From Thermosipho melanesiensis BI429 (GTDB lineage: Bacteria; Thermotogota; Thermotogae; Thermotogales; Fervidobacteriaceae), in assembly GCF_000016905.1 (NCBI RefSeq), contig NC_009616.1, positions 62,001 through 126,000 on the forward strand: DNA of 64,000 bases. The letters run 5' to 3'. Positions 28,286-36,442 of the stretch are shown here, piece after piece. Position numbers and translations under genes: made by a program. Below the pieces are notes generated by a model. That model did not search any database. It saw only the letters and a program-made list of their open reading frames with translations, and was not told the DNA's origin. Position 1 is the first letter of the stretch; every line of letters starts with the position of its first letter.

Positions 28286-29497
28286 TCACCTCACTAAAAC
28301 AAATCCTATATCATTTAAATTTGTCCCCGTTGGTCCTGTTATCAATAAACTTTCTGCTTCCTTCAATCCATTATACGTATCGTTATTAATTAAAAACTCC
28401 TCTGGTGAATAACCCCTTTCCCTAAGAATTTTAACTGTATTTCCATCGACAATTCCACCTGCCGCATCTGTTGGACCATCTGTGCCATCTGTCCCTACCG
28501 AAGCAATTACTACATTTTCTATCCCTTCTATTTCTAATGCCGCTGCAAATGATAGTTCTTGATTTCTTCCGCCCATCCCGTTTCCTTTTACTTTAACTAC
28601 CGTTTCACCACCAAATACTACACAATACGGTTTAGGAAATGAATTAATTCCCTTAACAATACTCGCAACAAATTTTCCTGCATCTCTTGCCTCACAATTT
28701 AGCCTCGTAGTCAACAAAAAAGTATTAAATCCATACTTTTCAGCTACCATTTTAAGTTTTTTACAAGCTAAATCAATATTACCAACTATATAGTGTGGTA
28801 CATTTTTTTCAAGTTTTACACTCTTTTTCAAAACATTCCATATATTTTCGCCCAATTTTAATTTGTATTTTTTCACTATCCTTTTCACCTGATTAAACGT
28901 AGTGTAATCAGGATACACTGGTCCGGAAGCTATATATTCCAATTTATCTCCCAACACGTCTGAAAGTACTAAAGCTATTATTTTGGCTTGAATTAATCTG
29001 GTAAGTTTTCCACCTTTTACCTTTGAAAGTCTCTTTCTGAGTATATTTATCTCATCAATGCTTGCACCCTTTTTCAATAACTCACTTGTAATACTTTTCA
29101 AAAACTCAAGGGTTACCCCATCTTCTAAATACTCAAATAACGAAGACCCTCCTCCAGAGATTAATAACAAAAGTATGTCATTCTTCTTTAACTTTGAAAA
29201 ATAGTCCAATGCAATCTTGGTGTATTTAATGGAATTTTCGTCAGGAATAGGATGTCCAGCCTCGAAAATATCAAAATTATCTATTCTTCCAAATGAATGC
29301 CCATACTTTGTTATAACTATTCCATATCTTACATCTAAAACATTTGAAACAGCATATGCCATTCTCCATGCTGCTTTTCCTATCGAAAGAACATAAACTT
29401 CTTTTAAATTAAAATTCTTCAATTTCTCTAAAACTAACCTTTCGGGTCTTAAATGTTTCAAAGTTTCATTTATAATTTTTCTTGCTAATTCTTTCAT
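28286..29497 (-). CDS. gckA: glycerate 2-kinase (MOFRL family)
   Basis: 403 residues from the ATG at 29497; a TTG four codons earlier is an alternative. This class II glycerate kinase makes 2-phosphoglycerate from D-glycerate and ATP. Family blocks are 'VLSIGKAAWRMA', 'GHPIPDENSI', 'LISGGGSSLFE' and the C-terminal MOFRL region 'SVGTDGTDGPTDAAGGIVDG'. T. maritima has a characterised homolog. It sits between nadE and the 2-hydroxyacid dehydrogenase, with which it could channel hydroxypyruvate to glycolysis. Confidence 0.9.
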   Translation of the reverse strand: MKELARKIINETLKHLRPERLVLEKLKNFNLKEVYVLSIGKAAWRMAYAVSNVLDVRYGIVITKYGHSFGRIDNFDIFEAGHPIPDENSIKYTKIALDYFSKLKKNDILLLLISGGGSSLFEYLEDGVTLEFLKSITSELLKKGASIDEINILRKRLSKVKGGKLTRLIQAKIIALVLSDVLGDKLEYIASGPVYPDYTTFNQVKRIVKKYKLKLGENIWNVLKKSVKLEKNVPHYIVGNIDLACKKLKMVAEKYGFNTFLLTTRLNCEARDAGKFVASIVKGINSFPKPYCVVFGGETVVKVKGNGMGGRNQELSFAAALEIEGIENVVIASVGTDGTDGPTDAAGGIVDGNTVKILRERGYSPEEFLINNDTYNGLKEAESLLITGPTGTNLNDIGFVLVR

Positions 29498-29501
29498 AAT
29501 A

Positions 29502-30341
29502 TCACTCAATAGATATATTTCTAATTTGATTTCTTATTTTTCCCAGATTGTACAACTTCCTAACTTTTTCCACAGTATTGGGATCTTCATCATCAATAGG
29601 AATATTTTCTTCTAGTTTTTTCAAAATTCTATCTAATGTTGGGTAATCTAAACCAAAAATATCTTCATCATTTAAGCCAGGGATTAAATCAGGCGAGGCA
29701 GGCTTATTCAAGATTTTTTCTGGGATACTTAATACTTTTGCAAGTTCAAAAACTTGAGTTTTGTAGAGATGTAAAAGTGGTTCAACATCAGTTGAATCAT
29801 CCCCCCACTTCACATAAAGTCCCGTCAAAAACTCCGTTTTGTTAGTTGTACCCACTACCGCAAAGTTTCTCTTTTCCGCTTCTTTGTAAAGATAAACCAT
29901 TCTAACTCTATGTTTTATTCTATAATAACTTATACCTTTTAAAAACTCTTCATCGTCAACTCCTAAAACATCATACTCAAATGAGTTATCTTTATACCTA
30001 TTCCATCTTTTTTTTGCAAAACTTTCTTTTATCTTAAACGGTACAAAAAATGCAGGAGGATAATATCTATACACCCCAAATACCCTAATTATCTTTGTAA
30101 CATTCTTTACTTCATAATCAACATTAAAATGCCTGCAAACCAACTTTGCATCATTAATAGCCTTTTTTGGGGAATCTCGTTCCGGTAAAATAAAACACTT
30201 GATTTTTTCTTTATCCAATACTCTAACTAAAAGCCCCAAAACAACAGCCGAATCAACTCCACCACTTACTCCTAAAACCGCACCAGAAAAATTATATTTC
30301 TTAAAAAACTCATATAAAAAATTTTCAATCTTCTCTAACAT
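29502..30341 (-). CDS. nadE: NAD+ synthase
   Basis: 279 residues. It amidates nicotinate adenine dinucleotide to NAD+. The N-type ATP pyrophosphatase loop '[15 protein letters not shown]' is at residues 24-38, and '[38 protein letters not shown]' region follows (seen as separate blocks at about 165-205). There is no glutaminase domain, so it would use ammonia. The ATG overlaps the end of dnaJ by 17 bases. The insertion between residues 90 and 140 is rich in aromatic and basic residues and longer than in E. coli NadE. Confidence 0.9.
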   Translation of the reverse strand: MLEKIENFLYEFFKKYNFSGAVLGVSGGVDSAVVLGLLVRVLDKEKIKCFILPERDSPKKAINDAKLVCRHFNVDYEVKNVTKIIRVFGVYRYYPPAFFVPFKIKESFAKKRWNRYKDNSFEYDVLGVDDEEFLKGISYYRIKHRVRMVYLYKEAEKRNFAVVGTTNKTEFLTGLYVKWGDDSTDVEPLLHLYKTQVFELAKVLSIPEKILNKPASPDLIPGLNDEDIFGLDYPTLDRILKKLEENIPIDDEDPNTVEKVRKLYNLGKIRNQIRNISIE

Positions 30342-31446
30342 CCTTTCCCCTCAGTTTCGCTATTTCTTTTAATAATTTTTTCTCAGTTCTTGAAACTTTA
30401 GTAGGAATCCCAACATTAATCCTTAAAATCAAATCTCCCCTTCTTCCAGTTCTCATATCAGGTATCCCCTCACCATATACATATATTTCTTGTCCATGTT
30501 GTACACCGGATGGAATCTTTACCTCTTTTATTTTACCATCTGGCATCTTTATTTTAACCTTTGTTCCCAAAATTGCATCAACATAATCTATCTTTAAATC
30601 TTTTATCAAGTTATTGCCTTTTCTTTCAAAACTTGTGTATCCTACTACCCTAACATGTACATACAAATCTCCATATCCTCCACCATAATATCCTGCATGA
30701 CCTCCACCTTGAATTCTCAAAATAGTACCATTCTCCACACCTGCTGGTATATTCACTTCTATTCTATGTCTTTTTCTTATTCTACCAGTACCCCCACATA
30801 CACGACAACTCTCTCCAGGAATTTTACCAGTCCCACCACATTGATTACATGTATATTGGTTTACAATTACACCTAAAAATGTCCTTCTCTCTTCTCTAAC
30901 TGTTCCTGTACCATGACATTTCGGACAAGTTACCCATCCACTTCCAGGTTCTACGCCCTCCCCATGACAATGCTCACAAACTTCGTATCTATCATATTCA
31001 AGTGGAATTTTTACCCCAGTAAATAATTCTTCAAAAGACACATCAACGGAGATATTTATATCCTCTCCTTTTCTGGGAGTTTTTGTTCTTTTTCTTGAAG
31101 AGGTCCTTTGATCACCAAAAAATATATTAAAAATATCGTTGTTAATAAAATCCCCAAAATCTTTAAATATATCTTCAAAACCTCCAAATCCTCTAAATCC
31201 TCCGCCGGCATTTGGTGGAACATCACCTACATACCCAAATTTATCGTACATCGCCCTTTTCTCAGGATCAGATAATACTTCATATGCTTCTTGAATTTCT
31301 TTAAATTTTTCTTCTGCAAGCTTTTTATTTTCATAATTTCTGTCGGGATGCCATTTTTTTATAAGCTTCTTATACGCTTGTCGAATTTCCTCTTGTGTGG
31401 CATTTCTTGAAACACCAAGGATTTCATAATAATCTTTTTTTGCCAC
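30325..31446 (-). CDS. dnaJ: chaperone DnaJ
   Basis: 373 residues. DnaJ delivers unfolded proteins to DnaK and stimulates its ATPase. The J domain has HPD at residues 33-35, followed by a Gly/Phe-rich linker ([18 protein letters not shown]), four zinc-binding CxxCxGxG repeats ([32 protein letters not shown]) and the C-terminal substrate domain. Four bases separate it from grpE. No dnaK is present, as in T. maritima. Confidence 0.97.
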   Translation of the reverse strand: MAKKDYYEILGVSRNATQEEIRQAYKKLIKKWHPDRNYENKKLAEEKFKEIQEAYEVLSDPEKRAMYDKFGYVGDVPPNAGGGFRGFGGFEDIFKDFGDFINNDIFNIFFGDQRTSSRKRTKTPRKGEDINISVDVSFEELFTGVKIPLEYDRYEVCEHCHGEGVEPGSGWVTCPKCHGTGTVREERRTFLGVIVNQYTCNQCGGTGKIPGESCRVCGGTGRIRKRHRIEVNIPAGVENGTILRIQGGGHAGYYGGGYGDLYVHVRVVGYTSFERKGNNLIKDLKIDYVDAILGTKVKIKMPDGKIKEVKIPSGVQHGQEIYVYGEGIPDMRTGRRGDLILRINVGIPTKVSRTEKKLLKEIAKLRGKDVRED

Positions 31447-31450
31447 AAAA

Positions 31451-32002
31451 TCACCTCCTAGGCTTTACCGAGACCTTAACTTTTGCAGGTTTTAAAATCC
31501 TACCTTTAAACTTATACCCATCCTCTACCACTTCTACTATAGAATATTCCTCTTTTTCTTCATCTTCTATTCTTTCAACTGCCTCATGTTCAAAAGGATC
31601 AAATTTTGCTCCAACTTTTACTTCCTCAAGTCCGAAATTATTAAGTATCTTCACAAAGTTTTTGTACACAATTTCAATAGCTTTGTAAAAATGCATTTCT
31701 TTTTCCTCTTCCGTGGCGTTTCTAAACGATCTTTTGAAATCATCCAAAATTGGTAAAAAACTTTCCAAAATTTTACCTACGGTTGAAACTACAATTTGTT
31801 CTTTTCCTTTTACCACATCTTTTTTATAATTTTCAAATTGAGCCTTTAACATACGAGCATAATTTTCAATCTCTACAAGTTGCTTTTCCAGTTCCACAAT
31901 TCTTTCCTTTTGTTCCTTTATTACATCCCTTTCATCCTTTTTTGTTTCTTCTTTTTTTATTTTTTCAGTATTATTATTGTTGATTTTCCTTTCCTTTTCC
32001 AT
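31451..32002 (-). CDS. grpE: nucleotide exchange factor GrpE
   Basis: 183 residues from the ATG at 32002, six bases after GGAGGTG; the open frame continues three codons into that site. GrpE releases ADP from DnaK. The first ~55 residues are very rich in lysine and glutamate, then a long coiled coil ([19 protein letters not shown]) and the beta-domain ending '[17 protein letters not shown]'. It is the second gene of the hrcA operon. Confidence 0.95.
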   Translation of the reverse strand: MEKERKINNNNTEKIKKEETKKDERDVIKEQKERIVELEKQLVEIENYARMLKAQFENYKKDVVKGKEQIVVSTVGKILESFLPILDDFKRSFRNATEEEKEMHFYKAIEIVYKNFVKILNNFGLEEVKVGAKFDPFEHEAVERIEDEEKEEYSIVEVVEDGYKFKGRILKPAKVKVSVKPRR

Positions 32003-32017
32003 AACATTCACCTCCGT

Positions 32018-33031
32018 TTATTCAACATTTCTTGCTACAATGGTAAAATACTCTGTCAATCTGTTTACAACATATTCCACACTATCAAACACTCTAGAAT
32101 AATCACTAAATTTATCAAATATTACTGCTATTCTTCCTACTTCTCTTTCAAAAACAAAATATGGCATAATCAAAACAGAATACTGCTCAAAATTTCTTAT
32201 ATTATGCTCTTTTCCAATATAAATTCCCTCACCCAGTGAAAAAATTCTCGGATAAAAATCTGAATTTGTAGATATTTTCACTATCTCTCTCAACTTTTCT
32301 TCATTGAACCTTTTTGCATTTACAAGGTTGAAAACTCCTTCTACAACATATTCTTCATACTTCTCCGATGCTATTTTTTCTGAAAGCTCTATAAATTCTT
32401 TCAACCTTCCTCCAACCCATGAAAACTTTTCTACCACTTCTTTTAATTTCAACTTAAATTCACTCAACAAAATACCATCCAGGCTTTTATTTAAAAATTG
32501 TTCGACATCTTCAAAATTTGAAACTTCAGAATGTTGTATAGGAAGTACAGAAGTAAGACCAAGCTCTGTAATAATATTAACTATTGAAAACGTTTTTGTA
32601 ACGGGAGTTAGAACTATTCTCCTTATTCTCAAATACATGGGATTTGGTTTTTCCACAATAACAAAAGCCTTTAAAGTATTAGAAAGCAGCTTTGCAGCTC
32701 CTTGAATAATCTTATCAAGATCACCTATTGGAAAATCTGTCTTTACATCTATCGATGAACCAACTTTTTTCGTCTCACTTCTCATTTTCAAAATTTCATT
32801 TACGTAAAACCTCAAACCTTTGTCAGTCGGTATTCTTCCAGCTGAAGTATGGGGCTGAAATACATATCCTAAATACCCCAATTTTCTCATATCATTCCTT
32901 ACCGTTGCACCACTCCAATCTAAATTTGTACTTTCCAATATTTTACTCGAACTTACAGGTATTCCTGATTTCACGTATTCCCTCACCAAACAATAGAGAA
33001 TTTTTTTTTGTCTTCCCGTTAAGTTTTTCAT
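32018..33031 (-). CDS. hrcA: heat-inducible transcription repressor HrcA
   Basis: 337 residues. HrcA represses chaperone genes by binding CIRCE operators and is inactivated on heat stress. The N-terminal winged helix has the family pattern 'LVREYVKSGIPVSSSKI' and 'WSGATVRNDMRKLGYLGYVFQPHTSAGRIPTD' region (residues ~13-68), followed by a GAF-like domain and dimerisation insert. It is first in the run and lies behind a strong promoter that overlaps a CIRCE-like repeat, so it should control itself. Confidence 0.95.
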   Translation of the reverse strand: MKNLTGRQKKILYCLVREYVKSGIPVSSSKILESTNLDWSGATVRNDMRKLGYLGYVFQPHTSAGRIPTDKGLRFYVNEILKMRSETKKVGSSIDVKTDFPIGDLDKIIQGAAKLLSNTLKAFVIVEKPNPMYLRIRRIVLTPVTKTFSIVNIITELGLTSVLPIQHSEVSNFEDVEQFLNKSLDGILLSEFKLKLKEVVEKFSWVGGRLKEFIELSEKIASEKYEEYVVEGVFNLVNAKRFNEEKLREIVKISTNSDFYPRIFSLGEGIYIGKEHNIRNFEQYSVLIMPYFVFEREVGRIAVIFDKFSDYSRVFDSVEYVVNRLTEYFTIVARNVE

Positions 33032-33055
33032 ACAATCACCTCTTTATCAGAGGAT

Positions 33056-33082
33056 TTATCACTCTTATGCTATGTCTGATAA
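33056..33082 (-). promoter_or_regulatory. CIRCE-like operator in the hrcA leader
   Basis: On the minus strand TTATCAGAC, nine bases, GAGTGATAA. Against the CIRCE consensus TTAGCACTC-N9-GAGTGCTAA the right half matches 8 of 9 and the left half 6 of 9, with the exact N9 spacing. It lies immediately downstream of the -10 element, the usual position for HrcA repression. Confidence 0.55.
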
Positions 33083-33083
33083 T

Positions 33084-33112
33084 AGTATAGCACAAAAAAA
33101 AGTAAACGTCAA
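33084..33112 (-). promoter_or_regulatory. hrcA operon promoter
   Basis: TTGACG (33112-33107), 17 bases, TATACT (33089-33084) on the minus strand. The -35 directly abuts the T-tail of the niaP terminator. Confidence 0.75.
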
Positions 33113-33136
33113 CAAAAAAGCAGGGAAGCCCCTGCT
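33113..33136 (-). terminator. terminator after niaP
   Basis: AGCAGGG and CCCTGCT (33136-33119 on the minus strand) form a 7-bp stem with a 4-base loop followed by TTTTTTGTT. The stem overlaps the niaP stop codon. Confidence 0.8.
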
Positions 33137-34403
33137 AATCTATTGGCCTATCTTTTGTTTCAACACCCAAAATCAACACTAAAACACCTGTAACAATTGA
33201 AATTATTGCCGTATATGAAAGTACCATAACAACTGATTTATCAATGAAGTAACCAGTAAAATACGGCGCAAGTATACCTGCAACTCTAGCCATTACTCCA
33301 GCAATACCATTTGCGGTACCTCTAAATGAAGTGGGAAATAATTCTGGAGTGTACGCATACACCAATCCCCAGACTCCTAAAGTAAAGAAAGACAAAACCA
33401 ATATTACAAACAAAAATGATATATTACCCATTGTTGCAAATAGTAAAAAGGAGGAAAGCCCCATTCCGACAAAGTATACTGATAAGGTTCTTTTTCTACC
33501 CCATTTTTCAATTAAATATGCAACAGAAAGATAACCGGGAAGTTGCGCCAAATACACGTAAAAAGTATACCATTTTGCTTTAGTTATACTTATTGAAAGG
33601 TTATTTACAAAAATTTTCGGAGCCCAAGAAAATAAAGCGTAATACACAAAACTTACTACAAACCAAGAAATCATAACTAAGATTGTTTGTTTTAAATATT
33701 TCTTTTTAAACATTGCGCTGTATGTCACTTTAACCTTTTCAACGCTTTCAATCTCCTGAGAAATTTTCCCAAATTGTTTTTCCAAAGCTTCTTTTCCATT
33801 TTTTTCGAAAATATACTTTGGTGTTTCACCATTTTTTAGCAGTGATATTAAAATAAAAAGCCCCAAAAGAAAGATATAAAAGTTTGATCTCCATCCAAAT
33901 TTTTCACCCAAAGTTACCGCAAATAAAGCCATTAATATACTCCCAATAGCCCAACTTGTTTCAAGGTACACTAAATATCTACCTCTAAGCTTTATAGAAG
34001 TAAACTCAGAAAGATAAGTGTTGACAGAAGGTAACAATCCACCATATCCAAATCCTGATACAAACCTTAGAAAATACGCTATAGAATAAGATTTTGAAAA
34101 TCCAAAAAATACGGTAAATACTATAGAAATCAACAAATAAAATACCATACCACTTTTTCTTCCAAAGTAATCTAATATCACCCCTGAAAACAACGCACCA
34201 AAAAGCATACCCAAAAACGTTGAACTTACGAGCGAACTCGCAGATATTTTTGACAGCTGCCATTCAGAAATAAGGTCTGGAAGCACAAACGGCATAATCA
34301 TTACTCCAGCAGCTCCAACCATCCAAATAAATGAAGCAAAAATCAAAATACGCCTTTGTTTTTCTTTGGGAATCACAATATCAACAACCTGGTCTATTTT
34401 CAT
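33135..34403 (-). CDS. niaP: MFS transporter, probable niacin transporter
   Basis: 422 residues, 12 membrane segments, in the sugar-transporter-like MFS branch that includes niacin permease NiaP: 'DYFGRKSGMVFYLL' in loop 2-3, a central cytoplasmic loop of ~60 residues, and 'YTPELFPTSFRGTANGIAGVMARVAGI' spanning segments 10-11. The substrate assignment rests mainly on context: it lies one base from niaR, the gene for the niacin-responsive repressor. A nicotinamidase and NAD synthase are encoded in the same window. Other organic acids cannot be excluded. Confidence 0.75.
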   Translation of the reverse strand: MKIDQVVDIVIPKEKQRRILIFASFIWMVGAAGVMIMPFVLPDLISEWQLSKISASSLVSSTFLGMLFGALFSGVILDYFGRKSGMVFYLLISIVFTVFFGFSKSYSIAYFLRFVSGFGYGGLLPSVNTYLSEFTSIKLRGRYLVYLETSWAIGSILMALFAVTLGEKFGWRSNFYIFLLGLFILISLLKNGETPKYIFEKNGKEALEKQFGKISQEIESVEKVKVTYSAMFKKKYLKQTILVMISWFVVSFVYYALFSWAPKIFVNNLSISITKAKWYTFYVYLAQLPGYLSVAYLIEKWGRKRTLSVYFVGMGLSSFLLFATMGNISFLFVILVLSFFTLGVWGLVYAYTPELFPTSFRGTANGIAGVMARVAGILAPYFTGYFIDKSVVMVLSYTAIISIVTGVLVLILGVETKDRPID

Positions 34404-34906
34404 TATTTCACCCCCAATAGATATTTACTAATAGCCTCCAATACTTTTTTCATTGTCTCCTTGTTTGGGGTTTCAATTGTATGAATATGTACTCCCCCTG
34501 ATAACCTTAAAAGTGGAGTCGCATTCGAACTTTGCATCAAAGCCATGAATTTTGCAATATCATCCAAAGTTTCAATATCCAATCTACCAGTAATTTCACC
34601 ATATATAGGATGTTCAACAATAACATCAATAACCTTTCCACCTGCACTTACAATCCTAAAAAGCTCATCGTATATTTCTTCTTCACCATGCTTTACCGCT
34701 ACCATCTTTCTTACCCTATCTTTTCTCCTTTCTAAAACATATCCATCTCTAGTTGAATAAATCTTGTACCCTTTTGTCTTTAAGACCGATATATCTTGGA
34801 CAATTACCTGTCTACTTACTCCCAATAATTCTGATAATTCTTTTCCTTTTACAGGACCTTTTGATTCAGATAAAATACCTAGAATTTTCTTTAGCCTTTC
34901 TTTCAT
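34403..34906 (-). CDS. niaR: niacin-responsive repressor NiaR
   Basis: 167 residues. NiaR (YrxA, TM1602 in T. maritima) represses NAD synthesis and niacin uptake genes when niacin is plentiful. An N-terminal HTH_11 domain (KGKELSELLGVSRQVIVQDISVL, two blocks within residues 20-43) is followed by the 3H domain with its conserved histidines in 'AVKHGEEE', 'VEHPIYGEI' and 'GGVHIHTIE'. It is transcribed with the MFS gene from a strong promoter and probably regulates itself. Confidence 0.9.
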   Translation of the reverse strand: MKERLKKILGILSESKGPVKGKELSELLGVSRQVIVQDISVLKTKGYKIYSTRDGYVLERRKDRVRKMVAVKHGEEEIYDELFRIVSAGGKVIDVIVEHPIYGEITGRLDIETLDDIAKFMALMQSSNATPLLRLSGGVHIHTIETPNKETMKKVLEAISKYLLGVK

Positions 34907-34923
34907 ATTATCACCTCACTAAT

Positions 34924-34952
34924 AGTTTACATAATTTAACAGCAAATGTCAA
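34924..34952 (-). promoter_or_regulatory. niaR-niaP promoter
   Basis: TTGACA (34952-34947), 17 bases, TAAACT (34929-34924) on the minus strand, 18 bases before the ATG. No clear palindromic operator was found near it. Confidence 0.65.
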
Positions 34953-34971
34953 TTTAAATTTACTTTCTGCT

Positions 34972-35107
34972 AAAAAAAAAAAAAAAAAAGCGGGCTTTTC
35001 GCCCGCTTCATTGTTTATATTCTCTATATCTGCAAGATTGCCAAATAGTGAAACACACTCCCTGCAATAACAAATAAATGCCAAATCATATGATGATATT
35101 TTATTTT
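34972..35107 (-). terminator. terminator with an 18-T tail after the hemolysin III gene
   Basis: The stem AGCGGGC/GCCCGCT occupies 34989-35007 (plus-strand view AGCGGGC-TTTTC-GCCCGCT) and is followed on the minus strand by an unbroken run of 18 T (34989-34972). The right boundary is approximate and the core element is 34972-35010. Confidence 0.8.
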
Positions 35108-35653
35108 TCTGTACATATAAAATATACTTCCCAATGTATACAAAACACCACCTATAACTAAAAGAGTAATACCAAAAGAGTTAAAATTCATTATCAATTT
35201 TTTTATAAAAAACACAATCATCCACCCCATAAGAATATAAATTAAAGTTGAAACTACCATAAAATCTCTTACAAAAAATACTTTAAATACCATCCCAAAT
35301 ATTGCAAGTACCCACACTACCGCAAACAATGTCCAACCTAAGCTTCCTTTTATAACCATCAATAAAAATGGAGTATATGTTCCCGCAATTAACAGAAATA
35401 TTGCAGAATGATCCATTATCTCAAAAATATACTTTGCTTTTTGATTACACATACTATGGTATAGTGTTGAGATTAAATATAAAAAAAATAAAGAACAGCC
35501 ATAAATTGTAAAGGAAACTATCTTTAAAGGTGTACCAAACGATGAGTAAATTATCAACCAAATTAAACCAAATAGCGCTGCTAAAGCTCCTACACCGTGA
35601 GTTACGGCATTTGCAATCTCTTCCCCTAAGGTATATTTTTCTAGATTTTTCAC
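35024..35653 (-). CDS. hemolysin III family membrane protein
   Basis: 209 residues, seven membrane segments, PAQR/HlyIII family. Motifs are 'EIANAVTHGVGALAALFGL' near the start, 'YHSMCNQKAKYIFEIMDHSAIFLLIAGTYTP' region with the conserved His, Asp, His set, and a C-terminal 'HHMIWHLFVIAGSVFHY' giving further metal-type histidines. Cellular function in bacteria is unproven; haemolysis was reported for a Bacillus member. GTG start, overlapping the slyD stop as GTGA. Confidence 0.87.
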   Translation of the reverse strand: MKNLEKYTLGEEIANAVTHGVGALAALFGLIWLIIYSSFGTPLKIVSFTIYGCSLFFLYLISTLYHSMCNQKAKYIFEIMDHSAIFLLIAGTYTPFLLMVIKGSLGWTLFAVVWVLAIFGMVFKVFFVRDFMVVSTLIYILMGWMIVFFIKKLIMNFNSFGITLLVIGGVLYTLGSIFYMYRKIKYHHMIWHLFVIAGSVFHYLAILQI

Positions 35654-36069
35654 GATATAGATACTATCTCAACATCAAAAATTAAATTTTTCCCTGCAAG
35701 GGGATGATTAGCATCTAACATTACCTTATCCTCTAGAATCTCGGAAACTTTAACAATAAACGCTCCACCGTCTGGTTGATGTACTTCGAACAATTGACCA
35801 ACTTCTACATTTTCAGGCAATTGTGTTTTGTCCACTGGAAAAATTAAATCTTCCCTGTATTCACCATATGCTTTATCATATGGTACATTAATAGTCTTCT
35901 TCTCTCCAACTTCCATACCCAAGATTTGTTCCTCAAAACCCAAAATTATTTGACCTTCTCCTACTACAAACTCCAAAGGTTCTTTTCCTTCAGAACTGTC
36001 AAAAATTTCACCATTTTCAAACTTTCCTACATAATGCACTAAAACCTTATCGCCTTTTTTTATACCCAT
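35650..36069 (-). CDS. slyD: SlyD-type FKBP peptidyl-prolyl isomerase
   Basis: 139 residues. It catalyses cis-trans isomerisation of prolyl bonds and acts as a folding chaperone. FKBP halves 'KVLVHYVGKFENGEIFDSS' and 'LGFEEQILGMEVGEKK' flank the inserted flap domain (residues ~75-120). The histidine- and cysteine-rich metal-binding tail of E. coli SlyD is absent, as in thermophile homologs. It starts a two-gene unit with the hemolysin III gene. Confidence 0.9.
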   Translation of the reverse strand: MGIKKGDKVLVHYVGKFENGEIFDSSEGKEPLEFVVGEGQIILGFEEQILGMEVGEKKTINVPYDKAYGEYREDLIFPVDKTQLPENVEVGQLFEVHQPDGGAFIVKVSEILEDKVMLDANHPLAGKNLIFDVEIVSIS

Positions 36070-36102
36070 AATACCACCTCACAAAGTAAAAAGTACTATT
36101 TA

Positions 36103-36131
36103 ATTATACACCTAAAAACAAAAATTACAAA
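36103..36131 (-). promoter_or_regulatory. slyD promoter
   Basis: TTTGTA (36131-36126), 17 bases, TATAAT (36108-36103) on the minus strand, 33 bases before the ATG. Confidence 0.6.
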
Positions 36132-36150
36132 TAACTAATTTCAAATAAAA

Positions 36151-36181
36151 TAGTTTCGGCATTAACCGAAACTAGTTTTTT
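36151..36181. terminator. hairpin terminator upstream of slyD
   Basis: TAGTTTCGG and CCGAAACTA pair over 9 bp with a CATTAA loop. T-rich tails on both strands; on the minus strand it would end the transcript of the radical SAM-MFS pair. Confidence 0.7.
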
Positions 36182-36182
36182 A

Positions 36183-36442
36183 TCTAATTAATATCCCTTT
36201 TTAAGGTTTCAAAGAATTTGAATTGATAAAAAAATTACATGAATTATTTCAAAAAAATTTACCAAAATTTATATATTTAGATTTAGAAACATAGCCTTTT
36301 GAATTTAAAATTTCATCAACTTTTATAAATTAATTTTTTTCCTTTTGACTTTTCTTTTAATACTATCAATGAATAGTTTTAATTCATCATATGAAATATC
36401 TCTATTAATAAAAAACATAATTAACTAGCAATTAATATTTCT
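36183..36442. other. AT-rich intergenic stretch with ORF fragments
   Basis: No intact gene. On the minus strand a 31-codon piece begins MFFINRDISYDELKLF and, after a frameshift, a second piece (VDEILNSKGYVSKSKYINFGKF) follows; on the plus strand a 28-residue piece ending 'LPKFIYLDLET' has a protein-like composition. None has a ribosome binding site. They are probably remnants, family not recognised. Because they follow the radical SAM-MFS pair, a short peptide gene cannot be fully excluded. Confidence 0.35.
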
